From: Schaedlerella glycyrrhizinilytica_A | GTDB taxonomy: Bacteria; Bacillota; Clostridia; Lachnospirales; Lachnospiraceae | NCBI RefSeq assembly: GCF_042852765.1 | Contig: NZ_AP031414.1 | Length of the DNA stretch: 64,000 nt | Reading direction: 5' to 3' (one strand) | Shown here: piece by piece, positions 1-7,304 of the stretch | Layout of the letters: each line of letters starts with the position of its first letter | How positions within the stretch are numbered: position 1 is the stretch's first letter | Position numbers and translations under genes: made by a program | The notes under the pieces: model-generated | Seen by the model: the letters and a program-made list of their open reading frames with translations, nothing else | Told to the model about the DNA's origin: nothing | Database searches by the model: none

Positions 1-1658
1 TCCGTCAGGATCTTTGTCTCATGATAAAATTTGTTGAACGCGTTTGCCGTATCATAAATATACGCGCAGATTTTATGCGGCGCGGTTTCTTCATAAACGG
101 TGTCGATCATATCGTTGAATTTCGCGGTCTCAAGCATCAGCGCTTTCTCAAAATCACTTCCCGCCTCGCAGATGGAGAGTCCGTCCAGAGAAGCGCCGCT
201 CTCGACATATTTATTCAGGATCGACTTGATCCGCACGATCGTATACAGAATATACGGACCTGTATTTCCCTCAAAGGATGTGAAACGATCCACATCAAAC
301 ACATAATCTTTGGACGCCTGATTGGAGAGATCTCCGTATTTGATCGCCGCAAGCCCGACTGTCTGCGCCGTCTTCTTCGCCTCTTCTTCGGATACCGTCC
401 GGTTGTCGGTGATCTTTTTGAGCATCTCCTCGTTGATCTCACGGATCAGATTTTCCAGACGCATCACACCGCCCTCTCTTGTCTTGAACGGTTTGCCGTC
501 TTTTCCGTTCATCGTACCGAATCCGAGGAATTTCAGATCCACATCCGGACGCACGATCCCGGTCTTCTTCGCACAGCGGAATACCTGCACAAAATGAAGT
601 TCCTGCCGCTTGTCCACAACATAGATCACCTCATCCGGCTGATACAGTTCTTCTCTCTCTACGAGCGTCGCAAGATCCGTCGTATCATACAACGCGGCTC
701 CGTCTGATTTCAGGATCATACACGGCGGCACTTCTTTTTTGTCCGTCTCTTCCTGAACATCCACAACAAGCGCGCCCTCATCATAATGAGCAAATCCTTT
801 CTCTTTGAGCATCTCTACCATGCCCGGGATATATTTCTGCGCATCCGCCTCGCCTTTCCAGAGGTCGAATTCCACATTCAGATTCTGATAGTTCTTCTTC
901 AGATCTTCCACAGACACATGCATGATGTGTTTCCAGATCGCCCGGTATCCACGGTGTCCGTTCTGCAGCAAATAGGTTGCTTGCAATGCTTTTTCCCTAT
1001 ATTCTTCATGCTCTTTCGCATATGCGCTTGCCGTCGGATAAATCTCTTCCAGCTCGCCGATCGTAAACGGGGCTTCTTCCGGATACTCTCCCGCAAAGTT
1101 TTCGTCAAAATACGGAAGTTCCGGCTGACGTTTCTGCAGTTCGGTGATGATCAGTCCCATCTGGTATCCCCAGTCTCCCAGATGGATATCTCCGATCACT
1201 TTATTCCCTTTCAGACGCGCGATCCGTTTGACACTCTCGCCGATGATCGCGGAACGTAAATGTCCGACATGAAGCGGCTTTGCCACGTTCGGTCCGCCGT
1301 AATCTACCATGATCGTCTTCGGGTTCACTTCTTTCTCCACGCCAAGCGCCGGATCCTGAGCCATCTCATTCAAATATGCCGCCACATACGCCGGACTTAC
1401 TTTTAAATTGATAAATCCCGGGTTGACCGCCTCTGCTGTTTCAAAGCATTCGCATCCCTTTAAATGTTCTACTACATCGTTTGCTATCATGATCGGCGCC
1501 TTTTTATAAGCTTTTGCGGCTGCCATTGCACCATTACACTGGTACTCGCAAAGATCCGGTCGATTAGACAGAGTCACTTTCGCATAAGACGGATCATAGT
1601 CTGCCGCCTGAAACGCCTGCTCCATCTCCGCAGTAATAAGATTCAGCAATGTTTTCAT
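1..1658 (-). CDS. argS: Arginyl-tRNA synthetase (3' end outside window)
   Basis: Class I aminoacyl-tRNA synthetase that charges tRNA-Arg with arginine in the cytoplasm. The reading frame starts at ATG 1658 (MKTLLNLITAEM) behind an AAGGAGTGAAG ribosome site and runs off the left edge without a stop, so the C-terminal tRNA-binding part is missing here. The N-terminal Arg-S additional domain covers about residues 1-110. The HIGH signature is visible as HVGHL in the context GGPNVAKPLHVGHLRSAIIG. Further on, DLGDWGYQMGL-type and MNGKDGKPFKTREGG motifs are characteristic of ArgRS. It diverges from nfo. Identification is secure; only the true C-terminus cannot be seen. Confidence 0.96.
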   Translation of the reverse strand, partial: MKTLLNLITAEMEQAFQAADYDPSYAKVTLSNRPDLCEYQCNGAMAAAKAYKKAPIMIANDVVEHLKGCECFETAEAVNPGFINLKVSPAYVAAYLNEMAQDPALGVEKEVNPKTIMVDYGGPNVAKPLHVGHLRSAIIGESVKRIARLKGNKVIGDIHLGDWGYQMGLIITELQKRQPELPYFDENFAGEYPEEAPFTIGELEEIYPTASAYAKEHEEYREKALQATYLLQNGHRGYRAIWKHIMHVSVEDLKKNYQNLNVEFDLWKGEADAQKYIPGMVEMLKEKGFAHYDEGALVVDVQEETDKKEVPPCMILKSDGAALYDTTDLATLVEREELYQPDEVIYVVDKRQELHFVQVFRCAKKTGIVRPDVDLKFLGFGTMNGKDGKPFKTREGGVMRLENLIREINEEMLKKITDNRTVSEEEAKKTAQTVGLAAIKYGDLSNQASKDYVFDVDRFTSFEGNTGPYILYTIVRIKSILNKYVESGASLDGLSICEAGSDFEKALMLETAKFNDMIDTVYEETAPHKICAYIYDTANAFNKFYHETKILT

Positions 1659-1724
1659 ATCTTCACTCCTTCTCAGAGAAATCGCTTCCAACTCTCTTTC
1701 TTAAATCTCTTCTTTTCCTTTGCT

Positions 1725-1753
1725 ATTTTATCATCTATAATAGTTTCTAGCAA
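1725..1753 (-). promoter_or_regulatory. Predicted argS promoter
   Basis: On the minus strand TTGCTA (1748-1753) and TAAAAT (1725-1730) are separated by exactly 17 bases, about 65 bases upstream of the argS start. This is a fair sigma-A type match read directly from sequence; activity is inferred. Confidence 0.55.
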
Positions 1754-1771
1754 GTTGAAAAATATTGTTGA

Positions 1772-1837
1772 GGATGCCCCGTTCCGGAGTCTTGCTTTCC
1801 CCTTGATCCGGGGAATTTCCGGCACGAAAAGGCATCC
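1772..1837 (+). promoter_or_regulatory. Nested stem-loop in the nfo leader
   Basis: Three sets of inverted segments are nested: GGATGCC (1772-1778) with GGCATCC (1831-1837), CGTTCCGG with CCGGCACG (7 of 8 pairs), and TTCCCC with GGGGAA around a short loop. Together they could fold into one long interrupted hairpin ending about 16 bases before the nfo ATG, close to its ribosome site. No T-run follows, so it is not a simple terminator. Function unknown. Confidence 0.4.
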
Positions 1838-1853
1838 GGAAAGGATACAGGAT

Positions 1854-2765
1854 ATGAAACCATTAAAAATCGGATCCCATGTCGGCATGAGCGGAAAAGA
1901 GATGCTGCTCGGCTCAGTCAAAGAAGCCGTCTCCTACGGTGCCAACACATTTATGTTTTATACCGGTGCACCGCAGAATACCCGCCGGAAAGAATTAAGT
2001 GAACTGAATATCAAACCGGCCTGGGAATATATGAAAGAACACGGCATCGATGAGATCGTCGTGCATGCCCCTTACATCATCAACCTTGGAAATTCCGTCA
2101 AACCGGAAACCTTTGAACTGGCAGTCGAATTTCTGAACAAAGAGATCCAGCGTACGGTCGCATGCAAAAGCCACACGTTGATCCTCCATCCGGGCGCACA
2201 TGTGGGAGCCGGAGCAGAAGCCGGCACAAAGCAGATCATCAAAGGATTGAACGAAGTGCTGACTGCCGGCACAGACTGCTGTATCGCGCTGGAAACCATG
2301 GCCGGAAAGGGTTCTGAAATCGGACGGACTTTTGAGGAGCTGGCACGGATCTACGATGGCGTCGTTTACAACGACAAACTCCGCGTCTGTTTCGATACCT
2401 GCCACACGAACGACAGCGGCTACGATATTGTCCATCAGTTCGATGACGTCATCGGAGAATTCGACCGGATCCTCGGAAAAGATCAGATTGCCGTCTTCCA
2501 TATCAACGACAGTAAAAATCCACGCGGTGCTGCCAAAGACCGTCATGCCAATATCGGCTTCGGAGAGATCGGTTTTGACGCGCTTCATTATATTGTGACA
2601 CATAAAGACTTTGAAAATGTCCCGAAGATTCTGGAGACGCCGTATATCCCGGATCCCGAGAACAAGAAAAAGTCTTATGCGCCTTATAAATATGAAATCG
2701 AAATGCTGCGCAGCGGAACATTTTGCCCGGATCTCCCCGAACAGATTTTGCGCGCTTTCTCTTGA
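1854..2765 (+). CDS. nfo: Endonuclease IV (AP endonuclease)
   Basis: Cleaves DNA 5' to abasic sites in base-excision repair. The 303-residue length is about normal for the family. Start chosen at ATG 1854 (MKPLKIGSH) with GGATACAGG upstream; a longer open frame exists 5' but lacks family similarity. Metal-ligand motifs of the TIM-barrel fold are visible in order: VVHAPYIIN, LHPGAHVG, ALETMAGKGSE, CFDTCH, FHINDSKNPRGAAKDRHANIG and LETPYI. It is divergent from argS. Its TGA stop (2763-2765) lies inside the -35 hexamer of the next promoter, so the following operon starts almost immediately. Confidence 0.96.
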   Translation: MKPLKIGSHVGMSGKEMLLGSVKEAVSYGANTFMFYTGAPQNTRRKELSELNIKPAWEYMKEHGIDEIVVHAPYIINLGNSVKPETFELAVEFLNKEIQRTVACKSHTLILHPGAHVGAGAEAGTKQIIKGLNEVLTAGTDCCIALETMAGKGSEIGRTFEELARIYDGVVYNDKLRVCFDTCHTNDSGYDIVHQFDDVIGEFDRILGKDQIAVFHINDSKNPRGAAKDRHANIGFGEIGFDALHYIVTHKDFENVPKILETPYIPDPENKKKSYAPYKYEIEMLRSGTFCPDLPEQILRAFS

Positions 2766-2790
2766 CAAATCTGAGGAACGACCATATTAT
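2762..2790 (+). promoter_or_regulatory. Promoter of the GntR-ABC transporter operon
   Basis: TTGACA (2762-2767) and TATTAT (2785-2790) with a 17-base spacer. The -35 overlaps the nfo stop codon. Transcription would start near 2797, leaving a leader of roughly 140 bases with two hairpins before the GntR gene. Confidence 0.7.
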
Positions 2791-2824
2791 TGTATTATAT
2801 AGTTAATACAGCTTTCTGTGAGAA

Positions 2825-2868
2825 CTGCCGGGAAGCGCTCCAGTATGCACTGGAGCGCTTCCCGGCAG
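2825..2868 (+). promoter_or_regulatory. Perfect 20-bp hairpin in the GntR leader
   Basis: Arms 2825-2844 and 2849-2868 are perfectly complementary over 20 bases around a 4-base loop ATGC. No T-run follows. A second weaker hairpin (GTCTCGCA with TGCGGGAC, about 2872-2897) lies just downstream. Both are downstream of the predicted transcription start and upstream of the ribosome site. They could be an operator for the GntR protein, an RNA stability element or a protein-binding hairpin; the sequence does not decide. Confidence 0.55.
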
Positions 2869-2935
2869 CAAGTCTCGCAGATGCGCAGATGCGGGACTTT
2901 AAATCGAACGAATTTTAGAAAATGAGGTGAATTTG

Positions 2936-3310
2936 ATGCCATGGGATTTAGAAAATGACCGACCAATTTACCTGCAGCTTATGGAACGAATCCAGCAAGA
3001 TATCATCAAGGGAGTTTATCAACCTGGCGGTAAGATCCCTTCCGTGCGCGAACTTGCGCTGGAAGCCGCCGTCAATCCAAATACAATGCAGAAAGCACTG
3101 TCCGAACTGGAACGCAGCGGACTCGTCTATTCTCAAAGAACAAGCGGACGTTTTATTACCGAAGACAAAAAGCTTCTGAGTCATATGAAAAGTGAACTGG
3201 CAAAAACACATATCCACGATTTCTTTACAAGCATGAGACAACTTGGTTTTTGCGATGAAGAAATCCTCGAACTTGTCACGGAAGCGATAAAAAAGGAGAC
3301 AGAACAATGA
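2936..3310 (+). CDS. GntR-family regulator, YtrA type
   Basis: Short GntR regulator (124 residues) with the N-terminal winged helix (residues about 5-75: RPIYLQLMERIQQDII, the GGKIPSVRELA turn, VNPNTMQKALSELE recognition helix, GRFI wing) and a small C-terminal helical part with no large ligand domain, as in the YtrA subfamily. ATG 2936 preferred over GTG 2927 because GAGGTGA then sits at proper distance. Its TGA overlaps the ATG of the ABC ATPase (ATGA). YtrA proteins usually repress their own ABC operon and respond to cell-envelope antibiotics; that role here is inferred from layout. Confidence 0.9.
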   Translation: MPWDLENDRPIYLQLMERIQQDIIKGVYQPGGKIPSVRELALEAAVNPNTMQKALSELERSGLVYSQRTSGRFITEDKKLLSHMKSELAKTHIHDFFTSMRQLGFCDEEILELVTEAIKKETEQ

Positions 3311-4011
3311 ATGAGAACGTAATACTTGAGTGTCAGTCTCTGACCAAAAAATACGGCAATTTTTATGCCTTATCCAATCTGGATCTGACACTGGAAAAAG
3401 GACAGATCGTAGGACTTTTAGGTCCCAACGGAAGCGGCAAGACCACACTGATCAAGCTCATCAACGGGCTGCTCACGCCGACTGCCGGTCAGGTCATGAT
3501 CCGACAGATGGCGCCCTCTCCGGCAACGAAAAAGATCGTTTCCTATCTTCCTGAACGCAGTTACATCAATCCGCATATGAAAGTACAGGAGATGCTGACG
3601 TACTTTGCAGCATTTTATGATGATTTCAGTCTGGAAACAGCAACCGGCATGCTCCGCGACCTTGAGATTGATCCATCCATGAGACTTCGCGCGCTTTCCA
3701 AGGGGACAAAAGAAAAAGTACAGCTGATCCTCGTCATGAGCCGCGACGCCCAGCTTTACATTTTAGACGAGCCGATCGGCGGTGTCGATCCGGCTGCACG
3801 GGATTATATTCTAAGGATGATCCTGAAAAATTACAACGAAGACGCAACACTTTTGATTTCCACACATCTGATCACAGATATTGAAAATATCCTGGATCGG
3901 GTACTGTTTATCCAGAACGGACAGCTTGCGCTCAACGCTTCTGTCGATGAGATCCGCACCGACCGTGGAAAATCTGTGGACAGCCTGTTCCGGGAGGTGT
4001 TCAAATGTTAA
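3307..4011 (+). CDS. ABC transporter ATP-binding protein, YtrB type
   Basis: Cytoplasmic ATPase subunit of an ABC-2 type transporter, 234 residues. Walker A is GPNGSGKTT (residues 39-47). The signature is degenerate, LSKGTKEKVQ instead of LSGGQ. Walker B is LYILDEPIGG, and the switch histidine lies in LLISTHLITD. Start overlaps the GntR stop by 4 bases and its end overlaps the permease start by 7, so the three genes are translationally coupled. Substrate unknown; Ytr-like systems are linked to envelope stress. Confidence 0.92.
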   Translation: MNENVILECQSLTKKYGNFYALSNLDLTLEKGQIVGLLGPNGSGKTTLIKLINGLLTPTAGQVMIRQMAPSPATKKIVSYLPERSYINPHMKVQEMLTYFAAFYDDFSLETATGMLRDLEIDPSMRLRALSKGTKEKVQLILVMSRDAQLYILDEPIGGVDPAARDYILRMILKNYNEDATLLISTHLITDIENILDRVLFIQNGQLALNASVDEIRTDRGKSVDSLFREVFKC

Positions 4012-4814
4012 AAAAACTGATCAAATACGACTTGAAATATGGTGCAAAAATCTTTATCGTCATCCATGCTCTGCTGTGGATCGCAGCGATCTTCGGACGT
4101 GTTTTCTTCCTGGATCGGATCGATTTTGACGCGCCTACCGAACAACTTGTATCCGTACTGGTTTTGTTCTTCTCCGCATTTGTCCTGTTATTCAGCGTAG
4201 TTTCTCTGGCAACCGCCCTGCTGATCGCCGCCAGGTTTTATAAAAATCTGTTTACGGACGAGGGCTACCTGACCTGGACGCTTCCGGCTTCCCCGGTACA
4301 GCAGCTTTGGGCAAAGATCCTCTCCGGATGCATCTGGAACATCCTGGATCTGATCCTGTTGTATTCGGCTACATATTTTATGTGGATTTCCCCGAACGTA
4401 CAAAATGCCTATCGGATGATCGCAGCGGAATTTACAGCCTCCCTCGGCATGCCGCTTTCAAAATTTTTCCTGCTGATGGTCCTGTTATCCATCATCGGCG
4501 TCGGCAGCAATGTGTTGATGCTTTATGCCAGTATTTCCATCGGTCAGCTTTTTCCGGCGCATCGGCTTTTACTCAGCGTGATCGTCTACTTTATTTTTTA
4601 CATGATCATTTACGCACTCAGCATGGGCGCGCTTATCATCTTCAAGCTGCTGCCCGGAATTGCCTTGTCCGCAAATACGGTCAATGAAGCCGCTTCCATG
4701 TCAACCTATTTAACCGGGACGTTTCTGATCAGTCTTGTGCTTTCAGCCGTCATGGCAGTCATACAATATGTGATCACCCATCTGATCCTGACAAGAAAGC
4801 TGAATCTGATCTGA
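4005..4814 (+). CDS. ABC-2 type transporter permease
   Basis: Integral membrane partner of the preceding ATPase, 269 residues with about six hydrophobic segments (roughly residues 18-40, 57-80, 105-128, 150-175, 185-210 and 235-260). The N-terminus MLKKLIKYDLKYGAKIF is the basic cytoplasmic entry typical of these permeases. Starts within the ATPase gene. Followed after about 60 bases by a strong terminator. No sequence feature identifies the substrate. Confidence 0.88.
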   Translation: MLKKLIKYDLKYGAKIFIVIHALLWIAAIFGRVFFLDRIDFDAPTEQLVSVLVLFFSAFVLLFSVVSLATALLIAARFYKNLFTDEGYLTWTLPASPVQQLWAKILSGCIWNILDLILLYSATYFMWISPNVQNAYRMIAAEFTASLGMPLSKFFLLMVLLSIIGVGSNVLMLYASISIGQLFPAHRLLLSVIVYFIFYMIIYALSMGALIIFKLLPGIALSANTVNEAASMSTYLTGTFLISLVLSAVMAVIQYVITHLILTRKLNLI

Positions 4815-4872
4815 TCTTTCACACAAAGCAGTTCCTCAGATCCATTGACCGGACTGCTTTGTCACAACAGAC

Positions 4873-4928
4873 AAAAGCTTCCGTAAAAGAGTTTTCTCAT
4901 CCAATCCTCTTTTACGGAAGCTTTTTTA
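4873..4928. terminator. Bidirectional intrinsic terminator
   Basis: Arms 4873-4891 and 4907-4925 form a perfect 19-bp stem with a 15-base loop, ending in TTTTTTA on the plus strand and an A-rich start (T-run on minus). It separates the convergent ABC operon and azlCD. Confidence 0.9.
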
Positions 4929-4961
4929 TTTCCCGCTTTTTATTTTTATGATCCGGACATA

Positions 4962-5294
4962 TTAAAATACCGTCTGCACAAGAACCATATATAAAATCGT
5001 CCCGCCTCCGATGCTCAGCAGATTGTTCCGTTTCCACAAATGCAGTGCCACTACCGTTCCTGCTGCGATCAACTCCGGCAGCCCATGCGGCGCCGTCATC
5101 ACCGGCGTATCTTTCAGACAATACACGACCAACATTCCGATCACCGCCGGGGTCAGCACACTTCCAAGATATTCTATCGTCTTCGGAATCGCCTTTCCTT
5201 TTGGAAATACAAGGAACGGCAGCGCTCTCGTCGCAAACGTCGTTACCGCAACCGTCAGAATGATCGCCAAAGATACTCCCACACTTACCGGCAT
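4962..5294 (-). CDS. azlD: Branched-chain amino acid exporter small subunit AzlD
   Basis: Small membrane protein of 110 residues with four hydrophobic segments, matching the AzlD family in size and in the TTFATRALPFLVF motif. Start ATG 5294 has GGAGGTGG upstream; the open frame extends further but only this part resembles the family. The start overlaps the 3' end of azlC by 10 bases. With AzlC it exports branched-chain amino acids and analogues across the cytoplasmic membrane (family knowledge). Confidence 0.9.
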   Translation of the reverse strand: MPVSVGVSLAIILTVAVTTFATRALPFLVFPKGKAIPKTIEYLGSVLTPAVIGMLVVYCLKDTPVMTAPHGLPELIAAGTVVALHLWKRNNLLSIGGGTILYMVLVQTVF

Positions 5295-5983
5295 GTTTCC
5301 ACCTCCAGACGTTTTCTCAATAAAAATAAAATCCCGATACATACGATCATCGTCGGTAGGACAAAACTTCCGCTTCCGAAGATCTGCAGGCATACGACCG
5401 CTGATACAACGCCGATCAACGCAGGAATCCGGTTCTTTTTCTCCATCCACTGTTCCAAAAAGATCACGATAAACAATGCGGTCATTGCAAACTCGATCCC
5501 CTCGGCATTAAACGGCAGAACACTTTTTAATACGCCGCCGATAAAAGAACCGATCACCCAATAACTCTGATCCAGGATCGCGATCGCAAACAAAAATTTT
5601 TCCTCATCCACTTCCTCCGGCACTTTTGTCGTACACAGAAGAGAATACGTTTCATCGGTCAGTCCGAAGATCATATACCAGCGCTTCTTCCCCATACGGT
5701 TGAATTTCCCAAGCAGCGATAAACCGTAAAACACATGACGGATATTCACCATCAATGTCATGAAGATCACCTGAAAAAACGAAATCCCCGGAACAAAGAA
5801 CCGGACTGCCAGATACTGTCCCGAACCAGCATAGACAAGCAGACTCATAAGAACCGCCCACCATGCGGAATATCCTTTTTCCGCATACATCACTCCAAAC
5901 GCAATCCCGATAAACAAGTATCCTGTCAGCACCGGGATCGTATACGGAAACGCCTTTTTAAGTGCATTTTTATAACCGTGCAA
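5285..5983 (-). CDS. azlC: Branched-chain amino acid exporter large subunit AzlC
   Basis: 232-residue membrane protein with about seven hydrophobic segments and AzlC signatures (AFPYTIPVLTGYLFIGIAFG, SLLVYAGSGQYLAV, NIRHVFYGLSL). The only in-frame start at the family N-terminus is TTG 5983, preceded by GAGGGGCGAGGAAA. Cotranscribed with azlD (10-base overlap). Nothing in the upstream 85 bases shows its regulator. Confidence 0.92.
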   Translation of the reverse strand: MHGYKNALKKAFPYTIPVLTGYLFIGIAFGVMYAEKGYSAWWAVLMSLLVYAGSGQYLAVRFFVPGISFFQVIFMTLMVNIRHVFYGLSLLGKFNRMGKKRWYMIFGLTDETYSLLCTTKVPEEVDEEKFLFAIAILDQSYWVIGSFIGGVLKSVLPFNAEGIEFAMTALFIVIFLEQWMEKKNRIPALIGVVSAVVCLQIFGSGSFVLPTMIVCIGILFLLRKRLEVETCR

Positions 5984-6068
5984 TTTCCTCGCCCCTCAAC
6001 TTTTTATAAACTTTTCTCTTTATCACTTTTTCACTTCACAGAAGTAAAGTGTATGTGCATAAAAAATA

Positions 6069-6140
6069 CACGTCTGGGCGGAGTCGAACCGCCGCACATG
6101 CCTCCGGAGGGCATCGCTCTATCCACTGAGCTACAGACGT
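6069..6140 (-). tRNA. tRNA-Arg, anticodon CCG
   Basis: Reading the minus strand, a full cloverleaf forms: acceptor ACGTCTG/CAGACGT, D arm GCTC...GAGC, anticodon stem ATGCC/GGCAT with loop CTCCGGA (anticodon CCG, reads CGG), 4-base variable loop, T arm GGCGG/CCGCC with loop TTCGACT, discriminator G. The 3' CCA is not encoded. Confidence 0.96.
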
Positions 6141-6188
6141 ATAATCTTTACCGTTCAAAAATCTTAACGATCACTGAACGCATCATTT

Positions 6189-6217
6189 ATATTAGCACAT
6201 ACGCACCAAAAAGTAAA
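6189..6217 (-). promoter_or_regulatory. Predicted tRNA-Arg promoter
   Basis: Minus-strand TTTACT (6212-6217) and TAATAT (6189-6194) with a 17-base spacer, about 50 bases upstream of the tRNA 5' end. Confidence 0.55.
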
Positions 6218-6280
6218 GAGGTTTTTTTATCAGTTTTTCAGTATCAGTTTTTCGGTCCCGGTTTTCGTGCCACAGATTTC

Positions 6281-7228
6281 CTACCGGGAATCTATAGCAA
6301 GATCCTGTTCCGAAAACAAGGCTTCCACCGCTGCCTCATAAGCATACAGCCGTTCGGATTTTTTGATCTTCTTGGCATATTTTTCATAGTGTGTAAATGC
6401 TGGCGCCAAAAATCCCCAGAACTCTTTCATTTTAAACAGGATCGTCTTATCTCCGCTCAGCACGTTCTGATATCCGAGATATACTTTGTCATGGTAAGCT
6501 TTCAATTCCTCTTTCCGAAGCTTTTCTCCCGTCTTGATCTGCCTTGTCAGCCCCGGATCCATCAAAAGCCCTCTCCCGATCATCACCGTGTCCACATCCG
6601 GGAATTGTTCCGTAAATGTTTTATAATCCGCGTAAGAAAACAGATCGCCGTTGTAGCAGATCGGATTTTTGCTGTTTTTCATCACCTCGGCAAACACCTC
6701 CAGATTCGGATGGTTTTTATAAAAATCCTGCTGTACCCGCGGATGGACGATCAGCTCTTTCATCGGATATCGATTGTAGATTTCCAGAATCTTTTCAAAT
6801 TCTTCCGGCTGCTCTTTTCCGATCCGCGTCTTGACCGAGATTTCTGTCTCCGTTTCAGAAAAAATCTTATCCAGAAACCGGTCCAGTTCTTCCGGAAATG
6901 CCAAAAAACCGGATCCGCGTCCTTTTGTCACTACGGTCTTGGACGGACATCCCAGATTCAAATTGATCTCCGTGTATCCATACTGGGAAAGTTTTTTCGC
7001 CGTACGCAGAAAATCTTCCGCGCAGTTCGTCAAAATCTGCGGAACTGCGTACATCCCCTGATTATTTTCCGGCAGGATATCCTGCCGTTCCCTGCTGCTC
7101 AAATGTCCGTGCTGGTTCGGATTGATAAACGGGATAAAATATTTGTCCACACAGTCAAAACAACTGTGAAAGGCATTGCGGAACACATATCCTGTGATTC
7201 CCTCCAGTGGCGCGGCATATATTTTCAT
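6281..7228 (-). CDS. dus: tRNA-dihydrouridine synthase
   Basis: FMN-dependent enzyme reducing uridines in the tRNA D-loop. 315 residues, TIM barrel in the first two thirds: MKIYAAPLEGITGYVFRN start, catalytic cysteine in INLNLGCPSKTV, KGRGSGFLAFP, SVKTRIG, VHPRVQQDFY, CYNGDLFS and MIGRGLLMDPGL. Helical tRNA-binding tail follows. ATG 7228 has GAGGAGAAAC upstream. It lies 62 bases downstream of the Na/Pi cotransporter gene, separated by an intrinsic terminator. Exact Dus subfamily not decidable by eye. Confidence 0.92.
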   Translation of the reverse strand: MKIYAAPLEGITGYVFRNAFHSCFDCVDKYFIPFINPNQHGHLSSRERQDILPENNQGMYAVPQILTNCAEDFLRTAKKLSQYGYTEINLNLGCPSKTVVTKGRGSGFLAFPEELDRFLDKIFSETETEISVKTRIGKEQPEEFEKILEIYNRYPMKELIVHPRVQQDFYKNHPNLEVFAEVMKNSKNPICYNGDLFSYADYKTFTEQFPDVDTVMIGRGLLMDPGLTRQIKTGEKLRKEELKAYHDKVYLGYQNVLSGDKTILFKMKEFWGFLAPAFTHYEKYAKKIKKSERLYAYEAAVEALFSEQDLAIDSR

Positions 7229-7280
7229 ATGTTTCTCCTCTTCTTTACGACTCTTCTTTACAACTCTTCCTTACGACAAA

Positions 7281-7304
7281 ATGAGATGGCTTACGCCATC
7301 TCAT
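7281..7304 (-). terminator. Terminator overlapping the Na/Pi cotransporter stop codon
   Basis: Minus-strand 10-bp perfect stem (7295-7304 with 7281-7290) around loop GTAA, followed by TTTTGTCG. The TAA stop of the transporter gene is formed by the loop, so the stem includes the last codons. Confidence 0.75.

Noticed and set aside
1464..1853. Extended N-terminus for nfo
   Set aside because: It runs antisense through argS and its promoter; endonuclease IV similarity starts at 1854.
2825..2868. Hairpin as terminator of nfo
   Set aside because: No T-run after the stem, and a strong promoter for the next operon lies between nfo and the hairpin.
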